Assembly: GCA_963281155.1 (NCBI GenBank)
Contig: CAUJLY010000006.1
Location: 6,758,001-6,822,000 of the forward strand
Length of the DNA stretch: 64,000 nt
From: Rhabditophanes sp. KR3021
Lineage: Eukaryota > Nematoda > Chromadorea > Rhabditida > Alloionematidae
Direction: 5' to 3'
Shown here: positions 1-13,792 of the stretch, in pieces
How the letters are laid out: each line of letters begins with the position of its first letter
Numbering within the stretch: the stretch's first letter is position 1
Notes under the pieces: generated by a model
Told to the model about the DNA's origin: nothing
Seen by the model: only the letters and a program-made list of their open reading frames with translations
The model's database searches: none
Translations under genes and position numbers: made by a program

Positions 1-108
1 TTTAGGTGTTAAGTCTAGCCAAAATATATCTGTTATTTTTATCTTTCACACCTGACTTCATTATTTAACTTAATGCATGCATATATTTAATGTTCTTTAT
101 TGTATTAC

Positions 109-590
109 CTTATCGTTTGGGCCATTGTCATGAATCCATACATGCATGGTGATAAAACATAACTGGAAAATACAAAAATTAAATATTATTAACGTTCATA
201 TTAATGTTTTTGTTAAAGTATGATGTAAATCATTGCTATTGTAGTCAACTAAAAATTTATCCAAATCTCATAAGAATATATTTACTTTTATACGTACCTT
301 AACGTCAATGCGCTCCAACAATGCAAAAGTTCAGCTATCCTAGGTAGAGTTAAAACGAAAAATGCAGCGATTAAAATCAAACTGTCCGACAACGAAATCA
401 CAGTCAAGTACCAGTTTATGGATGAGTTTTTCATGCTTTCGTGTGTAAATATAAGTACAGAAAAAATATTGGTAATAATTCCAAAAATAATCAAGGGTAA
501 TGCAAAAACACCCAATAAGAAGTTCTCTGGAGACTCGTAAGGATTGTATTCAAAATTACACTCACATATGCTACTGTTTTCATTACACAT
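109..590 (-). CDS. Neuropeptide (FMRFamide-like) GPCR, N-terminal part
   Basis: Rhodopsin-family receptor, cut off by the window edge. Exon 1 is 590-298 and exon 2 is 162-109; the donor GTACGT after 298 and the acceptor TTTTCCAG before 162 join in phase 2. The first 23 residues are an extracellular Asn/Cys-rich tail. Helix 1 is about residues 24-49 with the GIITN motif, and helix 2 about 59-83 with SLSD followed by TLP. Exon 2 supplies the start of helix 3, ending MAQTI, as in nematode FRPR/DMSR-type FMRFamide receptors (family knowledge). Such receptors sit in the plasma membrane of neurons or muscle and couple peptide binding to G proteins. The next exon must lie beyond position 1, because the remaining 108 bases show no acceptable continuation. 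Ligand and exact subfamily are not determinable. Confidence 0.75.
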
Positions 591-3500
591 ATCAGCTTTT
601 GCTTTTAGTAATTTGAAGTTTTGTTCTACAATTTAAATGAGTGAAAAGGATAAGAAAGAATGACGTAAAAATTTTACTGTATGGACATAAACTTTAAATA
701 CAAGCAAATAAAATAGAGTATAATTTAATTAAATTGATATGAAAGCATGTATTTCCAACTCTTAAAGTAATTATTTTAATTTGCCAACACAAGCATCTAT
801 ATTTTAATAAGGGATCATTGGTTTTAGCTTAGGCGAATAAAATTGCTAAGTACATTCTCTTACGATGGAGCATCAAATTATAATTAATTCGAATGTAGAA
901 CTTGGTAGTTTTAATAAGAAACAAAAATAATTAGCAAGTATCAAAAATGAATTAAGTTACTTTTATAAATGTTAACTTTACTACTCACCACCAATTTTAT
1001 TTGATTTCGGAAGCCAAAATAATAACATCATTTGCTTATAATGAAATAGTAAAACTACCGACAATTTTTTTGTACGCTTTTTATGTTGCTTATCAAATGT
1101 TTTATGTATCAATGTGTTTATATTGGATATAAATATCCATATAAAACTTTTTTGCCTAACTTGTAGTAGCAAGCTGTAAAGAATAAAAATTACAATCACA
1201 GTTGGCATGGTAAAAATGTATGGTTAACAAATGTTTATAAATGACATGAATGCAAGCAGCTTTTATGAAATACTAAAATATACCAGCCTTTAATGTTTTT
1301 TAAAGCTGTTAACTTTTGGCATATTCATTAAAATAACAATAAAATAATTACCTCATTTTGTTTGAAACATATTAATTGGATTATGAAATTAGTTAATTAT
1401 TTATGGATATCTCAAAAAATTTATCAAATCTGGTTAAATAAATCTTCCAAAATACAAGCATTTGTTGTTTGTGAAAATATCGGAATCTGACAAAAAAACA
1501 AGCATAATAATTTTTGAAGCATTTTCAGATAAGTCTGTAACAGCCAAATCTTCACATCTTCTTTTCAATTAAAATTTGAATAAAACTGTTAATGTATGAT
1601 AATCACATTACAAGATGATTGCGCATAAATATTTATTCTCAAAAAAGAATAAAATATATTTTCTATGCATTGAATTAAATAACAGCAAAAAAAGAAAAAT
1701 ACTTTATTATGACTTCAAACTTTTGCTACATTTAACAAGGAAACTAACAGCACTATCAACCCAAAATATTATGAAAATTGTTATCTTCATTTGAAAATGG
1801 TTCAAGACTTCAGTTATTTTAAAAGCATAAATGTGGTATATGTGCTCTTGATAATTAAAAAATATAACTTGAGATTTGAGCTAACTTTTTAACTTCTAAT
1901 GCTAGTTTTGAGAAGCTTCTTTAATTTGATAAAACACAAATTCAAAAGTTATCAAGAGTGGGAAATGCAGTAAATTGATAATGAAAGGATGTCAAGAACT
2001 ACGTATAACATTTTTATAAAAGACTACTATATCATTTTTCATGAAAGTAGAAACTTCGCTCTTTTAATTTAAATCAGCCTGACATTTGGGACAACTAAAA
2101 ATAATGAAAACGTTAATAAAAATACTTGAAACTTAAAAAGTCCCTAGCACTTGTCTTTTAACATATGCACCTATAATATGTATCGTGTTGTTAATATATC
2201 TTCCAAGATGTTGCAAATTAATTGTTAACGTTTGCAAGAATATTACTTCAAATGTCAATTGAGAAAAGATTCATCTGTAATAAAAAGAAAAAAGTATCCA
2301 AAGTTGTTAAAAAATATTTGGATGAATGGAGTTAAATAATAATGTAGGAGAAAACTATTCTAGTATTCATAAATAGTTTATGTATAGTGGAAATGATGTG
2401 TGTTCGTTTTAAAGCCAAAAAAAGTGGACTCTAGAATAAAGATTTTATTACAATGAAATAAAATTAATCAAACTAAATCATTGAACATACAATAGCAAAA
2501 TCTCTAATTTTGTAAAGTCAAAAGTGCCACTTATATCTCAAATTAATAGTATTAATTTCTAAAACAAAATTCAAAGAGAGATGTATATTTTTTATGACAA
2601 TAGTTTATAAAACACAACTCAAATTACACATATTACTCAACGAATAATAAAAATATCATCCCCATTTGTTTATTATTATTTTATTTACTTCCAGTAGGAC
2701 ATAAAAAGTGCTCATTTTAAAAATACCTCTGAAGATGCAACGTTCATATTAAGGATAATATTAAATGTAAGCAAACTTAAACCAATATTGTAAATTGTCG
2801 CATCCTATATTTAAAATATGACAAGTCGCTTTTTATAACAGCCAAGCGTACCATTAGGACAAAATTATATCAATGGCCTCAAGATCTATCCTAAAATTAA
2901 CAATACTTTACTTTATAGCTATTAAATGCAAGTGATACAATTTAATAAACCAAATTTTCAAACGAGGCTTGCTATCGCTTAGTTATGTTTATTCGTATAA
3001 TAAAGATAAGCAAAATTCTAATTTTTTAAACTAAAGCATCAAGTTCTAAATTTCTGCGAATCATCACAATGATACAATTTGAAACATTAAATGCTTTAAA
3101 TGTTTGCAATTATCTTGTTTTCATTACTTCATATATATAATTCGCATGATATATAAATGTTTAATAAGTCATCAATGTAAACAACAAATATAAGCAGAAT
3201 TACGGTTAGAACCTTTTAAGTAAATGTTTCTGAATGAGTTCATTTACTAATTAAAAATCACTAATAATACAATGGTAACAAATAATAAAAAATAATTTTA
3301 AAAGATTATTAAAATAAGGTAAGTTTATGTCAGTGCAAGTGATATCAAATATTAAAAACATAGTGTGGCTAATTATTCTTCAGTTGAAACATTGATGCTA
3401 ATAGATCATTGGTACGAACAATAGGGATGTGCATATAAACAGCACAAAGCCAAAGTGGTATTTTCTTGTTGGTAATTTCAAAAATAAATAGATTGAGATA

Positions 3501-6500
3501 ATTGATGAATGTTTTGATATAAAATAGTAGCAGAATATTTTTGAGTAGGCAGCATGACTCAAAATGTTACTTAACAAAAGTATTATTCAAAATTGACAAT
3601 ATATAAAGAATACATGTTTGAAATAAGTTGCCTTTTATAATATAAATGGTATACATATAAATGAATTGGTCTATTAAAATGGTCCTAATAATAAATCTCA
3701 TGCAAAAATGTTAGGATGAATTATTAAGAAACGCAAACTTTAATGCTTTAAACAGGGAGTAACAGAATTTATCATTTCAATAAACTTATAATTGATGATT
3801 GCACTTAATTTGCACACAAGATATCCAAATGCTAAATAAAAAATGTAATATTTATTGGTTGTTTTCCATTTAAACAAAATGTCAATCCTAAATGTTCAAA
3901 TCTGTAGGCAATTTATTTTTTAAAGTGTTCCGGTTTGGTACATGTTATAAACTTAAACATTTAAAATGGTTCGTTGTTTCAAAGAACTTGATTACTTTAA
4001 AATTATCCTAAACTTAGAATTTCATGTACAAATAAATGAAACATTTCCTTTTAGGTTCTATTTTCGGAAGCATGAAAAGTAAATGATGAATTAACATGCT
4101 ACAAATTTCATAATTGAGAATCTAATGAGTTGTAAATATTTGTAAATCCTGTATACATTGCTGAAGTGAAAAATGCTTTTGTACTCCATGACCCTTGTTG
4201 TCTAAAAGTACAAAACCTATGGCATTTTGTTATTAATTCAAATTAAACAAAACAATGAGAAATATATCTACATGTTATACGATTATTATTTGATTTTCGA
4301 AGCCATTAAATAAACTTAATATTTCGTTTTTTATAAAAAACTGAATATATTTATTAATTCTAAATAAGCAATCAACTATTTTGAATAATACCTCTTCATT
4401 AAGTAGTAAATGGAAACCACATTACTTTATTAAGCAAATCAAATTATATTTTTTGGAAACATTTATTGTTTTTTGATTTGACAAAAATGTTTTGGATGAA
4501 TTTGGTCATACTTCAATCTTTTTGGATTGTTAGAATATTATTAATAATGAACTTGGAAAGAGTAAACATAAAGCTGTTGAATATCATGTTTGGAAGTTCG
4601 TTTATTCCTAGAATAATTTGGTATTACACGAATGAATTATGATTTGTAATAAAGTTGAATGGACTAATTCCTAATAATATTAATACCTCAAATTTGATGA
4701 AGATGATATTTGAATAGGAATCTCTTTTTATATATTTCTTTGTCTAAGCTTTATGTTTATTAATTTGCCAAAGTTTTAAGAAACTATCTATAAATAAAGA
4801 TATTATATTCCAGAAATAAACTCAGATCAAGCCCCAATAATATTCGACAAATCATTCAAATCCAAAAATCCACAGTATTCTTAAAAAATGAGAACTATTA
4901 AGTGAATAAACAAGTAAGAAAAAACTAAAAAAGTTGTTGAAACAATTTGGCCATACTTATGATCCGCTATTACAATTTTAAGCATAACAATCCATGTTCA
5001 AGACAACGTATATAATTACATTTAATAAATTAAATATACGTACTTATAATTAAATGTGCCTTTGCATATCTTTGAGTACTTTCAAACTATACATATTAAT
5101 CTTGACTGCTTCAATATCTTGATTTTTTAAATCTTATACATCATCATCCATCGTAGTAATAATTACCAATTTGTAACTTAATATATACATCAAAACACTT
5201 GACTTTTCGCAGTTATACATAATGTTAACTATATATTCATTTCTTTGATCAACAATCAGAATTAATACTGGCAACGAAGTTACTTGATTTATGAGAATGT
5301 TAACTTACTTTTTTACCAAACTTACATCACATAAATGTCAAGATAAGTTGTTAATCTATTTGCTATCATCACAAAGATGCCAAATTTTAAGATAAAATGA
5401 AACATTATATTGTTGAAAGTAAAACCGCTACTGATGCGCAACATGTTTAAAGGGGCAAAAAAGTTGATGTTAAAAAGAAAAACATAGTTAAGTTTAGTAA
5501 AAGAATAAAAGTGGAGTTTTAAATTGAATAAGAATATTAATATTAAATGATTTTGCATCATTATCAGTATGGCTTTTCTTTATAAAAGTAAATAAAATGA
5601 TTTAATTATTTTAAATAAAAAATTCAATTTTTGTATTTATTATTAGGTTTTATACTAAATAAGATTCAAGTAAGAGTGTACTCATTTGTTAATTTGTGTA
5701 TCCTTTCGTAACTTATTTAACTTTATCATATTTAAATTGAATAATAGGAGCAATACGTTTAAACCCTTGCGACTTCTATTAACAATTCCCAACTTTATTC
5801 ATTATAATCATTTTGAAAGTCTTTCTATTCTAATTAACACTCAATTAGGCATGAACACAAACCTCTTTCGGAAGATTTTAAGGAACTGACTATTAAAAGC
5901 TTTAATCAATTTAAATTTATTGGGCGTAAAAGACAATTGACTATTCAAATTAAGAATAAACTTCATAACTAAAAGGCAACATAGTTCTTCTATTGGCTTG
6001 ATTTTCGCTCTCTGTCGACATACAAATAATGTAGGTCCTTTTAGTTTAGTGGTGGTGTATTTAAATTGTTTGGAAACATTTGCTACATTTATTTCAGAAG
6101 AAAATTTTACTTTTTTCATTTATGTATGCAGATATATGCAATCATATTTTCCTAACCGAAAATGTACTCATTCAAGACAAATTTGTAAACTAAAAATTAA
6201 TATTTGTGTTCTCCGAGATACGTTTATATGCATAGAATCTTTCGTTACTTTAAATTGCTTCACCTCTCATTATTAGTAACAAAAAAGTGCCTTCAGCATA
6301 TCTGTTTCATTCACATTTACGTTACTTGTTAAATGAGTTTGTCAAGTTGTTATCAAAATGTTCCTTCTTCTCTATCATAATGTATCAGTGTACGCCTATG
6401 AAGTTTTAGGCGATACATTTAGTACCACTCTACTTTCATAATCAAATTTGGCTTCTAGGTTCTTTACCCAATAAACCAATTTAAGGACTAATCTTTGTTA

Positions 6501-6774
6501 TCATCCAAATTGCACTCATCTTCAAATTTCAAAATAATTTGAATTTTTGGTAATAAAATATACTTCACATTTTATCACTATCATTTTGATTTATATCAAT
6601 TGTTATATACCTTTTCAGTGTCATTATTTGGTTCAAGAAATTGCTACAATTTTGTTTTATGGTATTTTGAACACAACATTATACTTCACTCGTTCTCTTA
6701 TATTTTTTATGTAAATAGGTTATGTATCTTTTTTTATATTCAACAAATGTATTTTTACTCTTTATTTTTTCAAA
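591..6774. other. AT-rich intergenic desert
   Basis: Very AT-rich sequence with no supportable gene. The open stretches present (981-1208 minus, 5322-5561 minus, and overlapping 92-codon frames on both strands at 5.84-6.28 kb) are rich in Phe, Ile, Asn and Lys, as chance frames in AT-rich DNA are. The 981-1208 frame has a faint resemblance to GPCR helices 5-6 and is discussed as a finding. No RNA gene was recognised by eye. Confidence 0.5.
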
Positions 6775-7159
6775 TTATTCGTATAAAGTGAGGGTGAGAC
6801 CATTCGGACAAAATTCGTAGCCTAATAACCAGCTTCAGCGCATTTCCTTCTTAAACATATTTTCACCAAACTCTAAGGTTACTACCACTACTTTCCTTTT
6901 GATAACAAAAAGTTGACGACAATATATTTATACATGTGCAATTTCTTTTTCCTTCAACAATGTAATTAGGTTGTGGCCTTATTGGTCCACAGACTCTTAA
7001 ATGATATGTGCGAGTATTTATTTGGAATGCAGAAACGCTTTGAGATTCACTAAAATGATACGGTGGTAATGAAGAGAAGAACCTCGAAATTGAATTATTT
7101 TGACAACTTTTATCACATGAAAACAAAATTGATAACACAGATAATAAGCTGATATCCAT
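6775..7159 (-). CDS. Possible MRH-like secreted protein or pseudogene
   Basis: Weak candidate. A frame opens with ATG at 7159 just after a TATAAAAG sequence and encodes a short hydrophobic start (MDISLLSVLSILFS) and then a Cys-containing region with FSSLPPY and YHLRVCGPI. That spacing recalls the repeat of mannose-6-phosphate receptor homology (MRH/CI-MPR) domains, where a short beta strand precedes a V-C-G/x-P motif. A possible splice (7159-6892 joined to 6821-6775, phase 1) adds YEFCPNGLTLTLYE, also MRH-like, and then a stop. This would give only 104 residues, shorter than a complete MRH domain, so the locus may be truncated, a pseudogene or wrongly spliced. Further short Cys-bearing stretches lie downstream near 6.5 kb. 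Function inferred from motif resemblance only. Confidence 0.28.
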
Positions 7160-10100
7160 CTTTTATAAATTATTTTTCTCAATGTAGCTTTAGATGAACT
7201 ACCATCGAAACTGTACCACCTCTTTTAAAGTATCTGCCATGGTATAAAAATACTTTTACTCATTATCACCCTTTTATTGCGGACCTTTTGTTCGGAGTAT
7301 CATATAATTACTATTAACACAAAAATATCCACCATTTATTTGCCGATTTGTTTATTCTGCCAAATTTCAACATTTATCAGACTTTATAAGTCTTTCCTAA
7401 GCAATTTGTCTTTCCAATTGGACCTCAGTCTATTTAAAGTGATGTATGTTTTTGATTTGTATGAAGAACATTGGCATCTAAAAATATTGTTCAATTCAAG
7501 TTTTAATTAAGAAACATCAATAAATTTTCAATAATTTATTGTCTTACATTAAAATAAAAATTAATAGAGTAGTAGAGGCGCGTGTTAATGAAATTGTCTA
7601 AATTTATAACTGACAATCACATTATAAAGATATTGCATTTGATAAAAGACCTAAACATATATCTTCGAAACCTTTCTACCTCTACTCATTTTTTGATTTA
7701 AAAGTTGGCCTTATGAAAAATTCATTACCTTGTTAATAGACACATAATTTATTTGTATCATCTTCACCACATACTTTTAACATTTAATTATCCCAATGTC
7801 TTAATAGCTATAAAGTATTGGCATATATCTTGATCAAATCTTTTATTCACCGTCTTAAATGTTGATCAACCGTTTCCTTACAGTGATTTATGAACAACAT
7901 TACTTAAATAATCTTCCTAAACTTTATTTAATAAATGTTCACTTTAACAACACCTTATTCTTTTTAATTTGTCATAGTAATATGTATTTTTACAAAGTCA
8001 TAGTTTCTTAAGAAAGTACATTTTTAAATATGAATGTAATTTGACCTGTTATATTTAACCAATTTGTTGACAAACTTGAAACCTTGTCTGTTTAAAATTT
8101 AACTTTACGGCATCTTCATGTCTTGACCCTATCTTTTGATTAGAAGATATTCTATGTACTCCAAGTGTTTCATTATATTTTATAAAGAATGGGTAAAGTT
8201 AAACTTATTAAAGTTTATTTGTAATTAAATTTAAAATAATAATCTTCTTAGTATATATTGAAATTAAAGTGTTATATTCAAAAAGTAAATAGCTTATTTG
8301 AGTACCAATACTGCAATGTAATATTTTCCTTTAAAAAAAGTACAATCATTATTAATGATGTGTCATCTTGAACAATTTTTTTATACAATGAACACCTACT
8401 TTAACGACTTTTAATAATTACCAGACACTAACATATATATTCATTCTTATCACCACATTATGAGTGAGCTAACACTACTAAAAAGTCATAAAATGTTGAT
8501 AAATTAATGGCAAAATCAATTTTTAAGATTACGTTGATTAATGATAATTACATCTAATTCCCTCATATCATTCTCTGTGATTACATTTTATGTAGTACAT
8601 ACTATTTTTGAAAACCCCGGAAAAGACATTTCATGCCACATTATTTCCTTTACTATTAAAACATTTGATTATTATCAACAACCAAGGCTTGGTGATTATC
8701 ACTCATATCCTGTCGTTGGCGGACAACATTAGCAAACTTCGAGGTTATTTTATTTGTTCTAAAGGAACTACCATTGTCATTTGCTTTTAATAAAAAGTGT
8801 AGATGCCTATTTTTATCATCTCCATATATAAAATTGCATAAAAGAAACTACTTAAGATGAAAATAATTTAATAAGGAAACCTTTAATTATATTTAAAAAC
8901 TTTTCCCATTTGATTGAATAATGGAAAAATACAAAAGTGAATTAAAACAAATTTATTCAAATTACAAGTGTTAATGAACCAAACAATATATAGATATGTA
9001 TGTAGATAGTTAGATAGAAAACGTTTTAACACAAAATCTTTTCTATTCTGACACAAAAGACAAAATGGTACTATTAATTTTAAAAGCTTAAATTTTCAGT
9101 GTTCGCGCGGCTTTCTTTCTTCAATATTTGTCTTCAGTCGATTTCAGGTTCAGGAAAATAAAACAGTCTCCATATATATCAGAATCGGAAGTATGAGCTT
9201 AATTTGATGCATGACTAATTCAGACATCTGGTAATCTTCACTTGGCATTTCCTTTTAGAAAATTTAAAAAGCTGGTTCACTTTGATATTTCCAAATAATC
9301 CTTAAATATATGGCCCTATTTATTTATCATCAATTTTTTTAAAGATAGCTAAAAGTAACTTAAGCCATTCAAAAAACTTGTAATAGTTGACAGAAATGTA
9401 TATTTGTTTATTTTCATTTTACATTGTTTACTATCATTTCACGATTTAATCTAAATCAGTGATACTTTCAAAAAAGGTATATGTTGACGATTCTAACATT
9501 TTATATGTATACATCATTTAAAGTGCTTAAAGGTAAAATTATCCATTTTAACTGAACACTTGTCACTCATTCATCATAAAAACACTTTCTCTTTAATTTT
9601 GAGATTCCAACCCTTCCTCATCTACAAACTTTTTTCGATCGCCACTACATTTAATAATTTTACAACTTTTGCAATAATTATATGTACCTATTGTTGAAAA
9701 TAATAGCATATAATTTTTCATTTCATCACCACACCATTTATTAGTTTATATATTACCAACTTTTTTAATTACTTATTTTGCAAAGTCAACTGTTTATCAT
9801 TAATCCGTCAAAAACTACATTGGTTAGCAGTAATAGTACTAGTACAATATTTTTAAATGCCAAAGGCATTAAAATATTATTTGGCACGCTAAAAATAATA
9901 ATCACTTATTCATTAATGTTTTCATAAAATTTTCACATAAAGGAAAGTCTTGGTCCAACAAAAGAATTACAAGATTTGTCACTATCAAAAAGTGTAACTA
10001 AGTTCTTTCTTTCCCGCATAAACTTTGGTAAAAAAGCTTTTATTTAAAAACAATTAAATTACATTCCTTTTTGATGATTCTAATTGGCTGTCAATTGGAT

Positions 10101-12793
10101 CCAAAACTATCTTATTTTTTATCATCATTTCAAGCTTCCGAATAATATACATACCCTTCTATCTAGCACGCAACTTTATACTTAAATTATTAAAAATGAA
10201 ACAGTATTTGTTTCTTACCACCATTAATGACAATCATTCATTTAAAAGAAATTGCAATTTTCAGATTAACCACAACAAGATTAAAAGCTAAACCTTTGTA
10301 TGACTTATCATTTAAGACAAATTTTGTGAATGAGCCTATTTATATAAATGCTTATTTGTATATATATGGTTTGTTTCTATTTAAGAAACAAATAATATCC
10401 TAAGGTTCACGTCCAATTATTTTCTTATCTTCTTTGGTTCTTCTTCCAAATTCCAATTTAAAAGGAAGGGTCCGATCTATTTAGTTATCTTTTTATGTCC
10501 TCTCTACGATTAATTAATCTTATAAACGTGAGCTTCAAATTGTGTCTATTTCAATTAATTAATTATTTTTAAACTCATGACCCGCAAATTGGTAAGTAAG
10601 TATGTGTGTATAATGCTGAGTTTGTTATAAGATAAACCAAAATTTAATGATCATATCTTAAAATTGCTTTCTATGAGACTAAAATTATATAGTTTCACTT
10701 CGAGACTTTCCTATTTACGTATTTTGACTTTACACTCTTCCATAATTTAATGAACTATAATTTTATGTTGATTTGGTTATTTTTATTAATAAAAAGGTCT
10801 TAATATTCTATAAATTGACAAGTACATTATTCCGTTAACTCATCTTATTGCAACTCCAAAAAGGACCCATAGAAGTATGTGCCATCTGTTGGTTTTAAAC
10901 TGTTTGTATGCTCCTATATTTACATACGTAAACTTGCAAACGTACCATTTAACTTTTAGCATGCAACCTGATCAGCATAAACGGCCATTTGAACAAGACC
11001 CTACTTACAGATTGAACTTTCTCACGATGCTTTGTATTTACTAGGAAAGAATAGATGAATTCAAAACCAAAATTAGTTCTTATTTCTATCCTTATATCAA
11101 TTCTGCATCTGCTTTTTAATAGTTCAAATTGTCTACATTTGTTTAACAAACAAATTACATCATACGTTTATTTTATAGGAAATATTTTGGTGGAGATATT
11201 AGATCATTCATTATTTCTTCTATTTGTTAATTGCCTATAAAGTGCTAAATCAATTCTTCCAAAACATATCAAACTTCGAACTTCAACGAAAGAGTAATTT
11301 GTCTATCAAATCTTGAAAGAAAAATCATATTTATTTCCCGAATATTTAGAGAAGCTAATAGTTGTTCAATTAAAACAAAGGTATGTTTTTATTTACAATA
11401 AAAATTCAAAGATAAAACCACTTCACACACTACAAAACAAACTAAAATAAAATAAATTTTAAAAAGCATAAAAATGGTTTCTAAAATATCAACGATGATA
11501 TTATAAGGCACATTTCTAAAATTACTAAGTATGATCAAATAACAATACACTTGTATATGTCATGTCAAACGTTTTAATAGCAATTGAAGATTTTGGGGAG
11601 CAAATGAAATGAAGAAGATAGGCTGTCTGGCAGTGATGCAAATATGTCTTACATCATATAAAAAGATTCTGTTATTATAAATTATTTCACTTATGGAATC
11701 TTCTCAGGTTAGGAATAATGAAATGGATGAATGAACGTGATAATGAAATGTCACTGAAAGAGAATACCTTTAGCTTCTGTTAAAAAGCATATTTGACACT
11801 TCCATTACAAAAACTATTTCTCATCATTGGGCACCACTTTCCTAGGAAATACTTCTTTTCCCTAAAAACGTCAAATTTTTTAAATGTATTAAGTACGTCA
11901 ATAAAAATTAGCTAATAGGTTTGATAATCGTTGTCTTTTGCAATTTTTGATATTAAATTTACAAACTTCCTTTTCATTCATTCTATTATTACTATTTGGT
12001 TGCATTATTAGTTTTATGCTTCATGGTTTTATTTTTGTTTTGATGTATTCAAATACCTTGTTATGATCTTACGCAACATCCAATTTGTATATCCATTTTA
12101 TTAGATTTTATAAAAATTGCAGTTGCCGAATTAAGTTTTAGTGATAAGCTCAGTTGGCATTTAATTCACCGTCACTAATACAATCAGACACACGCCTATT
12201 GTAGTGGCAATAGGGACAAACAAAATAATAAAAATAACAAGTTAATAAAAATAAGTTGTCGTTTCTGGAATACCTTCATTCAAGTATTTTTTTGGCACAT
12301 TAACCACAATAACAACTTTAGTACTATTTAATGTAGTAGTAATACAAAAAGTTAATACTAGTAGCCATTGATTATAATAAATATCAAGAGGTAACGTTTA
12401 TTCCGTAACTTAAATGTGCCTACATCTTTAAACTTCTAGAATAAAAAGTTATTGCATCTTTTATTGGCCCTTAGTGACTATTTATTAAAAAGAATATATG
12501 GAGAGGGCACATGAATTCGTTGTGTTTAAGATTATCTAAAAAGATTGCTTGAACCTTGCAATTCAACATAAGATTATTGTAAAAGGTTTGACAAGCTAAT
12601 ATTTATTTAAACTATTTTAATGGTATTTCTTTTCGCAATCATGTGCAATTTAATTTGCTCTTCATCTTGGTGATACACATATCTCTCTATTAAGCACATC
12701 TTTATTTGTATCTAAAAAATTATAATCGAGTTACTGTTTTTGATTGATAGTGACCAAATAAACTTAAATTGTTTTTAATTTCGAGTACTTTAT
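7160..12793. other. AT-rich intergenic desert with a short hairpin
   Basis: No gene is supported. Short frames at 7.28-7.51, 8.54-8.79 and 10.95-11.24 kb lack splice context or recognisable motifs. On the minus strand at about 12.16-12.40 kb a frame reads through a hydrophobic start, a Thr-rich stalk and, after an in-frame TAA, a 26-residue very hydrophobic segment. This could be remains of a small membrane protein but cannot be modelled. A compact inverted repeat at 9846-9878 is listed separately. Confidence 0.45.
9846..9878. repeat. Short inverted repeat (hairpin)
   Basis: A left arm of 16 bases ending AAATGCC (9846-9861) and a right arm of 14 bases starting GGCATT (9865-9878) are reverse complements apart from two extra bases on the left, around a 3-base AAA loop. 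It is too short for a typical microRNA precursor and has no T-run like a bacterial terminator. It could be chance or part of a degraded mobile element. Confidence 0.5.
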
Positions 12794-12977
12794 TTATTTT
12801 CTTGGAATAGATGTTAATTTAGTAATAAAAACAAAGAAGTCTTTATTAATTGGATTACAGCCGATGAAGCTAGTTTCGAATTTAAACATATTTTTTTGAA
12901 TTTCAAAATTAATAGACATAAAGACTTGGATTAACACTCCGCTGTAGTCTTGTTGTTTATATTGTTGTGTCCAACAA
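12794..12977 (-). CDS. Candidate terminal coding exon, unknown gene
   Basis: A good acceptor (ATCTTTTTCAG, read on the minus strand) precedes 61 open codons ending in TAA at 12794. The exon enters in phase 2 and starts CWTQQYKQQ; it is less biased to Phe/Ile than chance frames nearby and has two cysteines (the second in FIGCNP). No family is recognised. A hydrophobic stretch lies some 400 bases further along the same strand. No upstream exon was found. It may be the last exon of a long-intron gene or a chance frame. Confidence 0.28.
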
Positions 12978-13792
12978 CTGAAAAAGATTACCATAAAATT
13001 TAAAGGCTATGCTTGAATATTATGTAGTGTATATTTTTTATCTCCATGTATCATTATGAATTTGTGATGCCTCACATATTTATGTGTTGTAGAAATAGTC
13101 GACAATAGGAGTCTTTTAAATTTATATGAAGGAAATATTCGCTGTCCCTCAATATAAATAAGAGACTTTTATATACCACAAGATACTCTTTTGAGTATTA
13201 TCAAAATAATATTTAAAAAAGAGATATGTAATGATATATCCCTTATGATGATATTTATTTAAACTTTAAACTATATTAGTGACTTTAAACACACCAGTGA
13301 TTGAAATATACTTAATATCACTATTCAAATTACTCGAGTACTATCATTAAATTAAATTTTGTTTAGTCTTCTGAACGCAGAATTCATTTGTTATATCAAA
13401 TCAAAAATCTTGATTCGATAGTTCCTAGTATCATTTCTTTACAGTATAGCAATCCCATTTACTAAAAGATTTTTGTATGATATTTAGATATTCTTTGTTA
13501 TCATGCCAAAATTTCAACTTCAGAACTTAGCAATTAGACTTTGAAACTTGAGATTATAACTTTTTTAGTTAAATAATTCAAAATCTATTTGAACTAAATA
13601 GTTTCATTTAAATTTTAAAATAGACTGAAATTCTTACACTCTGCAATATCTTAAATCCCATAGAGTTAATAAAAAACTTGTATAGTTGTTCTTGTAATAT
13701 TGAAGATAAGCTGGTTATTACTAATAAAAATATCCAAAAATTATTTTAAACTTGAAATAACTATCTTTTTCTTTAAACCCTTTTACCCACAG
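12978..13792. other. Intergenic, nothing recognised
   Basis: AT-rich, no open frame with splice context on either strand, no RNA gene or repeat recognised by eye. Confidence 0.45.

Noticed and set aside
5841..6276. Overlapping 92-codon frames on opposite strands
   Set aside because: At this base composition a few frames of this length are expected by chance in the window; no splice signals, no motif, and the two frames shadow each other.
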